This document shows positions 1-12,309 of a stretch of DNA of 64,000 nucleotides, piece after piece (the stretch's first letter is position 1; each line of letters begins with the position of its first letter). Below the pieces are notes generated by a model. It was not told the origin of the DNA. It saw only the letters and a program-made list of their open reading frames with translations, and made no database searches. The stretch is from Stereum hirsutum FP-91666 SS1 (taxonomy: Eukaryota > Basidiomycota > Agaricomycetes > Russulales > Stereaceae). The translations under genes were made by a program, and so were the position numbers. The stretch spans positions 204,545 to 268,544 of the forward strand of contig NW_006763148.1 in assembly GCF_000264905.1 (NCBI RefSeq). The letters are read 5' to 3'.

Positions 1-657
1 CAGACTCCATCGAAAATATAGGCGGTCTCTATACCGCCCTGCAGATGTTCGTCTCCTCTTTCATATCTCTTCGACCACTCCACACTTACCGATTGCGTTC
101 ATGCTACAGGTTTGTCCTTGGCGCACACCTGTACTCGAAGAAAGGCACACATGCAAGCATACCGACCCTCATCTGGCTCTTCCTGTGGCGCTTCTTCCTT
201 GCGCCTGCCCTCTCAATTGGAACGATTTATGGAATCAGGCAGAAGTGGCCTACGGCGATGGTACCTATTCCTTCTGCTTATTATTCTATATGCCTTGTTC
301 TCCCAGATTCTGACGTTTCATATACAGGTCGAAGATCCTATGCTCGACTACGTGTTGATGCTGTCGAATGTAGGCCCGCCTGCGTTAACGCTGAGCGCTA
401 TCGCGACAATGTGCGTGCATTTCCTCGTTCCTGTTATGCCCATTGCCTCTTCTCTCCATCCCTTGTATCACAATTTTTGTCCCACGACGAAATTTGACGG
501 CCTGATCCTTCTTCGCTCATACAGGGCGGACCTCGACTCAGACGCCGATGGTGCTGTTTCACGTATTATCACGCTCAGCTACGCAGTCACACCATTGATT
601 GCATTGCCCATCACCGCTGTGTTGCAATTCGCAAGCAAGATCGAGGATGGTCAGTGA
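1..657 (+). CDS. Auxin-efflux-carrier (AEC) type membrane transporter, 3' end
   Basis: Only the C-terminal part of a multi-pass membrane transporter of the AEC/PIN-like family (Pfam PF03547 type) lies in the window; the 5' part is cut by the left edge. Exons <1-46, 110-260, 328-410 and 525-657 join in frame. The joined protein reads through an ENIGGLYTALQMFVLGAHL segment, a hydrophobic helix beginning TLIWLFLWRFF, the family-typical helix around DYVLMLSNVGPPALTLSA, and a last helix with SYAVTPLIALPI before a short polar tail (KIEDGQ, stop 655-657). The N-P-P-A-like SNVGPPALTLSAI stretch is what identifies the family. Such proteins move small organic solutes across the ER or plasma membrane in fungi; the substrate cannot be read here. 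Introns are 63, 67 and 114 nt with GT-AG ends. Confidence 0.82.
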
Positions 658-3600
658 GGGGGTGAGGGATACATTCAAATTATTGGCTTCGTGGCATGGA
701 CTACAACCTAAGGCAATTCCTTCTTCTGTACTCATGGGCGATTTGATACGACTCTGACATTGTACAGTAGTACAGCCTGTATATTTGGTACGCACATGGG
801 GACATGGCGACCCGTAATTGTTGGTACACTTGGGTGTGGCTTCTCTAACTGGGCTGATTTTCTTGTAAAACCTTGAAGTTACGATATTATTATGGTGTCA
901 GTGTTGAACGTACATTATTCGCTATTGTCACGATGCTGTCGATGAATACCGGAGGCCCTGATACCACGCACTTACTCGGGGCGCCACGCAGACTGTGTGG
1001 CGTTCCGCCGTTATAATCAGTGATTTCCTGTGTTCCGCGTTCCTCCGAAAGTGGCCAATGGCTCCGGATCCACTTCGTCTCATCATCCTGTTCGCACTCG
1101 ATGTACTTACTTCTCTACAGACGCAGCGAAGGCTCCTTGAGCATCCTGCTCGGCTTACGATAAGAAACCTACTGGCTTCGTGGCTTTTATAACCTATTTG
1201 CGCTCATTCAAACATTGACAGCCTGTTTTTATCAGGGCCGCCCACGATCCACTCAGGCTGGCGCTCGGATTTCACCCTCCTCGCCACAAGCTCTCTCCTC
1301 GATTTGACTTGACCGCTCCATGTAATAGTTATAGCAGGAAGCTCTCTATCTTTCTAGTCCTTTCTGATACAGCTTCAAGCTCTAATTCTGACCCTAGCTC
1401 GACGATACCACTCTCTGATCTATGCCGCGACCTCAAGGCTCCGCCGCATCCTCTATATCCCGCGTCTTCATGGAAGAACACCAACAGCTCCATACTTTTC
1501 GCGATCCGACCGACGTCCCATGGTATAAATCGTAGGTCAGCATCATGATAATATGTTGTGCACACTCGTTCAAAGGCCCATCCAGGCTGCCTCTGGCCGG
1601 TTTCCAAGCATAAGTACTTGCTGGCGACGCGTACGTAGGGACGGCAACGCGACCGTCGTCATCGGTGTCCACTGCCCAATCCTTGTCGTGCGGGTGTCTA
1701 CTGATACACGATATTTCTCGCAGTCCCTCGATCATGATCTAGACATAGTGCTGTAACATACGCATTCTCGATTGCCTTTGGGATGCATTATCGTCTCCAG
1801 GGCCCGGGGCATCCTTCCCTCCTTTTATCTTATTAGGCGCACGCTCTCATCTCCATGCATCTGTAGGCATCTGTCCCTCTCAATTTGCCTCCGGTAAGTT
1901 GTTTCTTGCCCCTTTTGCCTCCGCGCCCTTTCGAAATTGTTACCCCATGTGCATAACCTATTCGAAACTGATGTGCGGAGAAATCAGTTGCTAATCTGCG
2001 GTCGCGATCTGTTGCATCATACACAATGACCATCACCGGGATGTGAAGTGTCGCAGGACCTTGCTGTGGTTTCGAGTACAACGCTCTCTGAGAGCTTGTG
2101 TTTCTGTGATGTGCGTTTGAGCATCCCAGCGTGTTCTATTATGGTGCAGCTCCGAGTCGATGGGAAGAATGCCCACTTGGCTGTTCTCGAAGCTTGTCAC
2201 ACTGCAGCGTAATGTTTAGCTGGCATCCTTCCAGAACTGCGCCGCCGGGACTCATCTATCTTCCTATGCTATAGTTAGCACTCCACTTTCAACCGTGCGC
2301 AGGCGAAGATTATGCTATCCGTGGGGATAACATCCGGCCTGTCTACTCAATAGCTCCCTCGTATGATCGAGGCTGCTGCGGGTGTCGTTTGGTGGCGTTG
2401 AACCGAGTGGTGTCCCTTTACAACGAAAGGCACTTCTGCGTACACTCTCTCAGGATGCAGTCATGCATGTCTGTCCCTTGTGCGATATCTTGCTTACCAG
2501 TACACTTTAGTATAGTTGCTGGCTGTGTCTCTAATCCAATTCGGCTCGTCGTATCGCATCGGGCTCAGGGCAGGTTACATATGTATACGAGTTAATAGCC
2601 TTGGCGCTCAACTGCCGGATCTGCATAAGCACGCTCTGCATGGCGCTATCGACACGGTCGAGCTGATGAGAATCGGTCTGCTCTGCCCGTCGTTCGATGC
2701 TTCACACTGTGTGAGGAAGAGCAGGGACACGGGACGTGAAAACCCGTGATGCGGAGGCAGGAATCTGCAACGACTAGCGGGAACTGTGTTGTCTTGTTCT
2801 CGCGAGAGTGCACGACAGTAAAGCATCTTCCGTACTCGTCAATATAGGTGAATTATGTCATGTTCCACAGACTTGGGAGAGGAACCTGGAGAAGATCAAG
2901 TGAACAAAGTATTTGGAAATATTTTTCCTGCAAGCCAGCCGCCATGGCTTTCTACGGTGTGATGTACGATGGGCCCTTGATGCGGTGGACGTTGGCGCTA
3001 GCTGAAGGCAAGAATCAGGTCGCACAATATTATCCTATGTTCCGCAATATGGAGTACAAATCATGACCAATCGCTAGCTCTTGTGTCGGCGGCGTAAACA
3101 AATTCGTATCCTGCATCCACATCGTTCTATCCACACCAGACTAGAAATGTGTAAGCCTGTATTCCTTGGATGCTAGGATCAGAACGGAAGGTCAAGCTCG
3201 AAAGAGAGGACACTAGGATACCCCTACATCATCTGACAGGCTAGTCGCCTAAGTCAGTTTGTCTGCCCCCGATTTTGAGTCTTCCTGACGACATCTCTAC
3301 GTCTAATTCGCGGTGCCGAACTGTCCAGCGATAGGGCTGACAATGACTCGCAGTCAGGGTGCCCTCCTGAGCAATATGCAGTGTACAAATGTGCGAGAGG
3401 AGACGACAAAGAATAGCCCGAGTGAGTTCCGCCATAGAGGGTTTAGAAGTAAGACGTGCAGGCGGCTGATATACGCGTGTCCCATGTCCGCCAGAGCCTC
3501 CGAGAAATCATTCAGCTTTGAATGACCAGAAACAGGATACGGTATGTACTCGTGCCGGACTCTTCATCAGGGAACAAGAGGGGACCCGATTGACGGTTTA

Positions 3601-5075
3601 ATTGGCCTGTCTTACCTCAGATTGGCGTACACAGGCGACGCGAGCGCGAGTATCAAAGTCAAGAAGCTCCGGTCTCTAAAACCGCTTGTCCATACCCTGC
3701 TCACAGCCGCTTCCCGGCTCTCTTCGACTACCAGAAGGTCGTCAACCGAAAGGTTGAACGTCAGTTAGCTGCTATACCCCTCGGAGCCCTCGGCACCCAG
3801 TACCAAGAAGTGGCCCTCGTAACCTGTCCTTACGAGAGCAAAAGAACGGGAAATGGGGAAGGAAGAGGCTTGGAATATTCGCCTCCATCTGCCCACATCC
3901 TGCTTTGGTTTGTGTGGACCAGGACCTTGAGCAGCTTTGCTTCCGGCGGCCATGTATCATAAGTCTATCGGTATGCATCGGGCGCCTGCACTTTTACCCC
4001 ATCTGAACTCGACCCGATGACGACGCTTCTTCAGGAAATTGATGGCGACGATCGGAAGGGCATGAACTACGCACTGGGCTCAAAGGAGTAATCATCGCTA
4101 GCTCGTGTTCCTTCTTCGCCTTTCTTCCCCATCATTGTCCCAGCGCTGCATAGCAGAATGCATTGTATGTGCCCATTCCAGCACTTTACGAATAATATCC
4201 TGGTCAATTCTGCGATGAGTAGTCAACCAGCCAGAATCTTTCTCATCGTCGTGTATTGTCGCATGAACTCGACTGACAGTTGTACAGCGAACATGTCCGA
4301 TAAACGAGGATACAAGATATGATTTATCCTGATGGCTTCCCCGGATCTTATTTACTTTATCGATGCCCGGCACGCCTCACGACCTGAGTTGAAAATACCC
4401 GGCATGACGCGACGAAAATTCAAAAAAACGGCTGAACCCAGCGCGTAAACGCGCAATAACACCTTCTTTCGGATACTTAGACCGTGCTCTTGGAGCATCG
4501 GCTCACCTCGATGCTTGTTATGGATCCCCTAAGCTGACGAACCCTGAACTTTCAAGTGAAAGGACAATTTGTCTGAAATTTTTGACTTGGCGAAGAGACT
4601 GAACGGCACCTGAAAAACATGCAAGGGGTTAGGAGGAACGGAGCTGAGGAAAGGGGCGGGGCGTGGGCATCGCGAATCCTCGCGGTTGTTTTGATCGCCC
4701 GTCGCGTCGCAACCGATGAACAGGCGCCTCGTTGCAGCGCTAACATTTTTTTTGACTAGCAACTGTGCCACGCTTTTCGACTGAAGCGCGTTCCGATACA
4801 GATACAAATTGACCGGTCTCGCTTTGGATCCTGTCTGTTTCCCCTTCCTCCTTCCATTTGCCACCAGCCGCTGCTCATACCCTCCATCCCTGCATACCGC
4901 TCAGTTCGGCACGAGACGTGTCACCCTATATCCATCCTCATTCATCACATACTTGATTTCCGCATCTGCCCCTGGTCCCTTTTGCACCGCGTACCTAAAT
5001 ACTCGTCAAAGGATCCAAACGAGACCTCCGTTATCAATCCAGTCTCATTCCACCCAGTTTTACACGTCACCTGCT
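658..5075. other. 4.4 kb without a recognisable gene
   Basis: Short ORFs occur on both strands, but none shows a recognised family, membrane-helix pattern or splice-joinable neighbour. The last 240 bases (about 4840-5075) are pyrimidine-rich and look like promoter and 5' UTR of the following DUF6593 gene. The rest is AT/GC mixed with many in-frame stops and may be intergenic or decayed DNA. Confidence 0.5.
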
Positions 5076-6008
5076 ATGGCTACCCTAGGCATACCCTATT
5101 TCCTCGAAGACAAGACCGGTCTCCTCACTAGCTCAGACTTCACAGACGTCAACGATCGAATGCGTCTTACCCTTCGCTGTACGCTGAAAGACTCTACCCG
5201 TTCCGCGTATATGATCCATTCCAGCTCTTCGCGGGTACCCGCTGCCGCCTTGGATTTCGGTTCGAAGGGTGAGCTCGGGACAGTCACAATTAATGTGAGC
5301 GCGTTGAGTGGCGTGGGAGGAGGGAGGCCGCACGGAGTCGGGAGGGCGAGCCTAAGTGCGGGGAAGACGAGGTCGATGAAGGAGTGGTTGGTCAAGGTGA
5401 ATCCGTTTGGGAGGTCAGTCTTTCTTTCTCAACGTTTGATGGTCGTCGGTCGGCGCCTTTGTGTTGGGCTGTCCGGGTCTCCCTTTTTGGTGATTCTACT
5501 TCCGGTGGAACGCTTCGTGACAGCGATCACACTTTGCTTCCGCTCGAATGTTGGGAGGTTGATATACTAACATGATCCATCCTACTCCTGCGTTTATAGC
5601 TCAACCTTCCGTAAATTCGTCGCATCAGACGGGCAGACGTACACTTGGAACTGGCGGAGTAGAGAAAACTTTGAGTGGACCGTACGTCTTCATACCTTCT
5701 CCCATCTGCGGCCCTGGAGTTGCTGGTACTAACGAGCGTGCCTACTTCAGTGCCTAAATTCGTCAAATTACCTCGTCGCATACTATAGTCTCAAAGTCCC
5801 CGGCGAGCCAGTCTACCCTGGCTCAAGTGGGTGCATGTTGACTGTCGACGAATCATATCCTCATCTGGCTGTCGGTGAGTATCCTTCTAATTACCTTCAA
5901 CATATGTCGTCGATATTATCTGGAAATAAAGTCTGACAATCTGCGACGGATACAGAACTTCTTGCATCGCTAATCATCATGCGGCATATTGCTCAGCATG
6001 ATCTGTAA
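5076..6008 (+). CDS. DUF6593 domain protein
   Basis: Four exons (5076-5413, 5600-5681, 5751-5874, 5956-6008) join to a 198-residue protein. After an N-terminal part starting MATLGIPYFL, the C-terminal half carries the DUF6593 pattern: TFRKFVASDGQTYTW near residue 115, a following N..YLVAYY strand, and a closing ELLASLIIMRHIAQ helix. DUF6593 proteins are small, unspliced-in-function cytosolic proteins expanded in mushroom-forming fungi; their role is unknown. Introns are 186, 69 and 81 nt; donors are GTCAGT, GTACGT and GTGAGT, so the model is well supported apart from the first acceptor (TTTATAG). The reading frame is open upstream to 4809 but the ATG at 5076 fits the family start. A CT-rich leader precedes it. 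Confidence 0.8.
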
Positions 6009-7322
6009 TTGCGTGGCCGTCGACTTCAACAGCGGTATCCGCTTTCCGTGATCGTCGCGGTCGTGTTGTGTTTCATTCATCGTATTGCCTCGCGGACGTT
6101 TGAGCGAACATACAGTTTCGTCGTTTCACCTTGACATCATCAGCAATCATCGCCTCCTTGCATATTCATTCTCATCATTGCACTCGTCCCTATCCCCATT
6201 TCGAGACTCCTACCTATCATCACCCTCACCGCCAGATGCGATCTAGTGTCCACTTCTCATACCTCGTCTACGCCTCGCATTCGGACCCTGCCCCAGCTCC
6301 GTCTTATCTCGAACTCCGACCTTGCTGTGCATAACTCCAATCGTCAGCCCGCATCACTCTTTCCTTCTTCATTCCATCTCACAGCCTTCCTCTCAATGCC
6401 TAGTCCATCTATTAGCTCTCAACAGTCAACCCATGTTCCTTATTCCATATGTTCCTTATACTGTATCATACCCTGTATCACCCCACGTCACCTTCGACCT
6501 TCCTTCCAACCTCACATCTCTCCTTACCTTTGTCTCGTTCCGTCTCTATCACCCGTCGACCGCGTCAGCTTCCGACCTAGTCGCCACCTTACCTCGCCTC
6601 CAATATCCCTTCGGTTCCTCTCGTCACTCCGACCTCTAATCCCATCTACACTACCATAATAATATCCCTAATCCACGGGGACGACACCGAAGACGTCGAG
6701 AGCCGCAGGCGGTACCAATGTTGGAGGGCGGGGGACGGAACGATGTCCATGACGCTGGCAGGATTGGGAGGATAACTCGATGGTGACGAAGACGAAGCAG
6801 AGCGCTAGAGGTGTTCCTCTTGAATCTTGCACAGAGTTTCGCTTTCACTCCTTGTCTCTGTTCTGTCTATTCTGTACAACGCACGGTCCCGGCGGTCAAC
6901 CTACTTAGTAGTAGTCATCTCGAGAAGAAGTCATTCGTTTACTTTACGATATTGGTTACTCATAATTCGAATCAAACGCCAATGCGTAATCTGTTATAGT
7001 TCTCGTATTCTTCGGTGAGACTACAATGATCAACTTTTGGTGCGAGTACGCGTAGGGCTACAACCTGGCTACAATGAACTCGAGTCTCGAGGCGGTGTGG
7101 TGTCTGTTATCCACATCCTCCATAGGTGGTCGGGATGAAGACCATGGATCTATTTACATAAGTATGCCTTGATCTAAGTAAGAGATGGCTGACCTTGTCG
7201 GTGGGGTGCTGGCAAGAGACGAGGTCCTCAGACTTACAAGTATTCTCAATATTGTTGCGATACCCCTACGATGAATAACCTACCCGGCTTCTGATGACAC
7301 TATCCATATAAATGAACGTATC
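6009..7322. other. 1.3 kb CT-rich intergenic stretch
   Basis: From about 6120 to 6660 the plus strand is strongly C/T-rich and therefore stays open in several frames (for example 6246-6659), but the translations are Ser/Pro/Leu runs typical of a pyrimidine-rich strand and match no family I recognise. 6660-7322 shows nothing. A non-coding transcript or a long UTR is possible. Confidence 0.4.
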
Positions 7323-7396
7323 GGCCGGCTAGCTCAGATGGTTAGAGCGTCGTGCTAATAACGCGAAGGTCTTGGGTTCGATCCCCACGTTGGCCA
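7323..7396 (+). tRNA. tRNA-Ile(AAU): tRNA-Ile, anticodon AAU
   Basis: A 74 nt intronless cloverleaf. The acceptor stem pairs GGCCGGC with GTTGGCC (two G-U pairs) and leaves an unpaired A discriminator. The D arm is GCTC...GAGC, the anticodon loop is CTAATAA (anticodon AAT in DNA, read as IAU after deamination), and the T arm contains GGTTCGATCCC. Internal A and B boxes for RNA polymerase III are therefore present, and a T4 run follows 20 bases downstream. Confidence 0.95.
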
Positions 7397-7415
7397 GTCA
7401 CCCTGCAAGAGATCC

Positions 7416-7419
7416 TTTT
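7416..7419 (+). terminator. RNA polymerase III T4 terminator of tRNA-Ile(AAU)
   Basis: Four consecutive T residues 20 bases after the discriminator base of the tRNA. This is the minimal length for fungal Pol III termination. Confidence 0.5.
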
Positions 7420-7512
7420 GTATATTGATGTTGCTGTCACGGTCGCACGTGTACTTGATACACCGTTGAACCGAGTCTTCTGACTACGGCTAACGACAAC
7501 TCATCCACCGTT

Positions 7513-8523
7513 TCAAAGACATCCATCTAAAGTTTCATACAATCAGTCAGTACATCCTCGCTATATCGGAATATTGGCAGACTCACTGGGCACCGCATTC
7601 CCCGCCGAATTCACCTTCGCCTTCAACGCACTACTCCCGCAAATCAACCCCCTCACAAACGCCTCCGCCACAACATTCGCCCCCGTCGGACTCGTATGCG
7701 TATGGTCAATAGGGTAATATGTCGTCACGAGCGTCTGCCCCAACGCCTCGTACGCCTGCGCCGTGTAATCGAAGTGGTCAACGTAGACCACACCAGTGCG
7801 TTCACCGATCTCCTCGGCATAACCTACGAAGCGGGAGGGCGCGGCCATTGTGTCGGAGGTGGAGGAGGTCCAGATGTTGTCGGGGGTTTGGGAGGAGATG
7901 ATGGGGATTGCGCCTTTGCCTTGGAGGGAGGTTATGGCGTTTTGGAGGTAGTAGGGGAATGTATGGATGACGACGGTGGAACCACTGTAGAACCAATCCG
8001 GCATTAGTCTTCAAAACAGACGATACGATGGCAGGCAGACTCGACGTACTCCGACTCAGTCACCGTGGTCGTTGTATCGTAGCCATCTCCCACGGCGTCC
8101 TCCCTTCCATTGTCAACCGTGCCACTCGACCCGTCGTTGTGCCCGAACTCGATGATCACAAAGTCGCCAGACTTGACGGTGTTGATGAGTGTCGTGAAGC
8201 GACCTTCGTCGGTGTAAGACCGTGCGCTACGACCAGCGACGGCGTCGTTCACGACGGGGATGGTGAGGTATTGGGCTAGATATTGACCCCATCCTGTGCA
8301 GAAAGAATGTGATTGTCAGTAGGTGGACATGAGGCGGTCGAAGGCAAGGCGGTGTCATGGTCTCGTATGAATAAAAGGCTAATATTTATCACTGACCATC
8401 TGTCCCAGAGCCTCCTCCACCCTTGGCCATCGTCGAATCACCAGCCAGATACACCGTCTGCGCAAGGGCAAGTTGCGAGCAAGCAAGAGAGACCAAGGCG
8501 GAGAACTTGAGGAGTCTAGCCAT
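7513..8523 (-). CDS. Rhamnogalacturonan acetylesterase (CE12, SGNH hydrolase), secreted
   Basis: Removes acetyl groups from the rhamnogalacturonan I backbone of pectin, outside the cell. Exons on the minus strand: 8523-8397, 8293-8050, 7984-7587, 7526-7513; 260 residues. A signal peptide ([21 protein letters not shown]) precedes [12 protein letters not shown], block I with the catalytic Ser of GDS. Block II Gly lies in [11 protein letters not shown], block III is EFGHND, and the C-terminal Asp/His pair lies in PIDHTHTSP. The length and C-terminal ...NGCL match the Aspergillus-type enzymes. The last coding exon is only 14 nt (encodes the end of NGCL and the stop); without it the frame would run to a different tail, ESANIPI. 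Third codon positions change from C to G halfway through exon 3. The family fit is strong throughout. Confidence 0.93.
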
Positions 8524-10400
8524 CTTCGTATACACCGAGGTGGGACGCCGGGGGGTAAGGTTTGGCAGAACGTGGAGGGCTAAACCGTGTCAAATTATAG
8601 AAATCCTCCAGTCAGGTCCATGGAGCGGATACACAACGCTTTCGGGAGCAGCATGGACAGCACGGTTGTGTATGACCATGTATCGGACCGACAAAGCATG
8701 GCGAGGTAGCAGGTGACAGGAAACGAGAAAACAATGGAGAAATCTCGCGGGATAGGATGGACGGATGGACGACGAGGGCGAAGGAACCAAGGTCACATAA
8801 CATAGCAGACTTACGACAGGCACTCAACCGTGCGTTGCGCGTCCTTCGTGCTCACATGCCACATCTTGCTTATTGCCCTGCGTGACCATCGATGTGGGCA
8901 AGGAAACGAACGTTGAAGACCTGGTGATACACGATCTGCCGGACCGCTACGGTGCCAAGTGAGCTTTTGACTGGAATCCTTGAACACAAGGTAGAATAGA
9001 CATCTCGGTGATCAATGGCTCGCACCAAAAATGGAGGATGGCAATGGAAGATCTACGAGGAGTTCGGTGTCTGTTAGCGCAGGTGTCTGTTAGCGCAACT
9101 TCCGAGTGGCGATCAAGTGGAAGGATGTCGATTGTGAGAAGTCATGTACACACCTCGCGAATTCAGCGACATACATCCAGCCGTGTCAAATATCACAGAG
9201 TGCCACCGACCCTCTCCTGTTTGTTCAACATATGTCGCCATCTGGCCAACCACGCTGAGACTGAATTCCCCTCACCAGGGTCCACAGTCGGAAGAGTCAA
9301 TTCAACACGTCACGCCGCCCTCCCAAGTCCGCAAGTCTCACAACTACACACGGGAAGTCGATCCCATTTGGGCGGAGATTATCAGGAAGAGAGACACAAT
9401 CCACACGAGACTGAGGTCATACTCCTGACTGAATCCTACAATATCGGGCCATCGGGCTAATTCTTTCCGCTTCCTCGACGACGGAAGATGCCAGTACTTC
9501 CCAAGACAATATGACCGCGTACCTCGAAGGAGTCGCGGAATCTATTCGGAAAAGGTCTTTGCTGGCCAAGCCCAAGAGACATCGAACCCGATACTTGGTG
9601 ACCCGGTAGATATCCTTCGAACACAGAACGCAGAACACCGTCGCTTCTGGGGTAAGAATACGCCGTAGATGAGAAGACTGGAAGGGAGATTCGCAAAGAA
9701 CAGACTCACCTTCGATGACCGTATGTACAATGGACCACCAGAGTGAAGTCCTTGACGCTCTCTTCTTGGCACCTCCTTTCAATATGAGCCACTCCGAGTC
9801 GTAGAACCTCCATGCGCGGATCCAAACTATCCTCGGGGGAAGATTTCCCGATCAACCGCTAAAAGACACGAAGTACATACGCTCGGCCCATACACGGGCT
9901 TCTGAGGCACGAAACTCAAAATCGGGCAACGTCTTGAATGAGATGGGCCAATGCACCAAATGAACGGCACGCGGAGGCTTTTCTACCGAACATATAGAAG
10001 ATGATGGTCACAATGAGAAGCGTACGCATTCGTCGCGCTATGAACGACTTTGGCGCGAAATTGAGCCGACCGTGCGCTACAGAGATTCAGATTCAGAGCG
10101 AGCTCGCAGTCGTACAAGGGAGGTCCCGTAGAGCCTCGACCGTGTATAAATCATGTGTCAGAGCTAGCCATGGTTCAAGCTTGTGCTTTTCGGGCGCTGA
10201 GAGTGTTCGTCGTGTTCGCGAGTGGACGGTGAAGCGAAAGTTGTATGGTGTAACATTGCCTAGCCAACTGCAATATATGCAAGACACAGAACAGGAGATA
10301 TCAAGAAGAACGAAGGCGCACCACTAAACAAACAAAGTCCCGATCGTTGACACGCAAGGCGCGAACTTGACCGTCACATTGTTCCAGAAGAGAATATCTC
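8524..10400. other. 1.9 kb with possible unassigned minus-strand exons
   Basis: Between about 9457 and 9830 the minus strand holds coding-like sequence. A segment with RFYDSEWLILKGG and SLWWSIVHTVIEG is followed by a good donor (GTGAGT) at about 9712, two candidate acceptors, and a 60-codon open stretch. I could not join these to a recognised family. They may be exons of a gene I do not know or a decayed copy. The remainder shows nothing. Confidence 0.3.
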
Positions 10401-11466
10401 TCATTCGCGTCCGCCCCTTCCCCGTCCCCTATCCCTTTCATCCCCTCTTCTCTTTGCTTCATCTCTTTCTTTCTCACGATCCCTCTCGTCGTAATCTCTC
10501 GGTGCCCGCGAAGACGCTACCGGCGACCTCGACCTCTCCCTATACCTCCCTACACGATACTGCTCCCTCTCACCCCTCCGTCTCGGCGATCTCGACCTCT
10601 CATCCCTATACCTCCTCACCGGCACCGGTGACCTCTCCCGCTCATCCCTATACCCCCGTCTCCTTCCTAACTCCTCATCATCGCTCTCATCGCTGTCATA
10701 CCTCTTCGACCCGCCATGTCCTCTGCTACCCTCCCTCTCCGCCCTTCGAGCTTTCTTCTCCTCCTTTCGAGCCCGCTTTTCTTCCTTGCGCGCTTGTTTC
10801 TCGGCTTTGCGTCGGCGTTTTTCTTCTTTGGCTTCGGCTGCTTCGGGGTTCAACGAGGCGTTGGGGGAGGAGGGGGCTTTGGGAGGGAGAGGGGCGGCGT
10901 TGGCGCCTGTTCCGGGGGCGGAGGAAGAAGGGAGCGCGGTCTTGGAGGGGGCGAAGCCTCTGTTTTAACGTTTATTGGCCAGTCAGCAGGGAGTCGTGAA
11001 AGTATGTATTTAAGAATTGAAATGCACGAAGGATGGAAGATGGTGGCCGAGAAAAGGCGAATAGCATGAGACCGAAGAAAAGAAAGACGTACAATGCTAA
11101 ACTTAGCGCTTCCGCCTCCTTCTCCTTTATAGCGCGTATCTCCTCTTCCCGCTCTGCGTCCGTCTGTCCTCCTTCACGGTTATACCAATGAACATCTTTA
11201 TTCTTCTGCCAACGACCTGTGGGGGCGTTGATACTATGTCCAAGGTAGTTCTATGTGACGAGATAGTAATCAGATGCCGAAAAAGGAGAGTATCGTAGAC
11301 GAAGGATGGGGAGAGTGAATATCGAGTTAAGAGCCTCGCTATTCGAAAAGTGTGAGTGGTGGAGACATGTGAGAGAGCGCACTTCTCTGTCTTTGTCTGC
11401 TGAGACATCTGACCATTTGAACTCTGCCTGTCCTCCACGCGTTCCTCCACGAGTGGGCTCAAACAT
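10401..11466 (-). CDS. MMTAG2-like nuclear protein (MMtag domain, RD/RS-rich tail)
   Basis: Exons 11466-11383, 11250-11093 and 10959-10401 give 266 residues. The N-terminal 80 residues match the metazoan multiple-myeloma-tumour-associated-protein-2 domain (PF10159 type): MFEPTRGGTRGGQAEFKW, then DKDRE|NYLGHS, then APTGRWQKNKDVHWY. After a short Ala/Pro linker the C-terminal half is highly charged: K/R/E helices, an acidic DSDESDDEE stretch and several RERSRSP and RSRSPRR repeats like those of splicing-associated proteins. The cellular role of the family is not established; a nuclear, RNA-linked role is an inference from the RS/RD tail. Introns are 132 and 133 nt; the first donor is the weak GTGCGC. 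The domain match makes the identification firm, the function not. Confidence 0.85.
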
Positions 11467-12309
11467 GACTAGGTTTCGTACGAGTGCGAGCGGTCTGAGT
11501 GGGAACCCAGGTGGGGTTGTCTGAAAAGACAATGAAAGACTCGCAACAAGGACCAGAGGCTAGCAAGTACTGTGTCTGTTAGTGGGGTTTATCGAGACCC
11601 AAGACCAGTAGTTATGAGTGTAGAGGTAAGAGATGGAGGGAAAGTTGAAGTGGCACGGGAAGCGCAAGGCGCTGTCGGACTCGGAGCCACGTGGCGCCGG
11701 AAGCCGGGTTGGCGATTGAACGGTGCCACACCAAGTTCGACGAACACTGAACTATCTTCCCGGCCACATCCCTCTGCATTGGTCCAAAATAAAATCAAGG
11801 CGTATACTTATTTTTCCATTCGTTTGCTTCTCCAATCCCGACGGCGAACGAGGAACGACTTTGGAATGACGGACCTCGGGTGGCGAGCCGTCTTCATGTT
11901 CCTCATTCAAATTCCGCCATGTCCGGAGCCGGCTGGCTGTTCCTCGCCTTTACTCTCGACCACGACGTCTGTGAGCCTCGTAGCCATGACCTACGATGAT
12001 TTCAAGGACAGTCCTTTGTTCTTAGCTCTCTCTCGTTTAAAGTTTGCTCGATGTGCCCATATCACTGTGTACGACTTTACCCCTGGTGTCCGGGCACGAA
12101 ATTCAGGTCAAACAACCAATATATAGAACATCATCTGACCGTTCAGGTTCACTACGGCCCGTCCTGCAAAACGAATACTTTCGATCGAGGCCCCTAATTT
12201 CCTTTGCTTTTGAGCGCATATAAAGCTTGGTCGGTGTCGAGGACTTGTTTTGACCCGCCTTTTCCTCAAGGTTCACGACCTCGAACCGTTGACCAGACTA
12301 GGCACGATC
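11467..12309. other. Divergent intergenic region
   Basis: 843 bases between the MMTAG2-like gene (-) and the GH92 gene (+), so it must hold both promoters. A plus-strand open frame (11572-12126) has no family resemblance and no splice-joinable partner. TATAAAG at about 12220 is a possible TATA element of the GH92 gene, roughly 90 bases before its start. Confidence 0.4.

Noticed and set aside
10367..10999. 210-codon plus frame opposite the MMTAG2-like gene
   Set aside because: Antisense to the RD/RS-rich tail; the sense strand carries the conserved domain.
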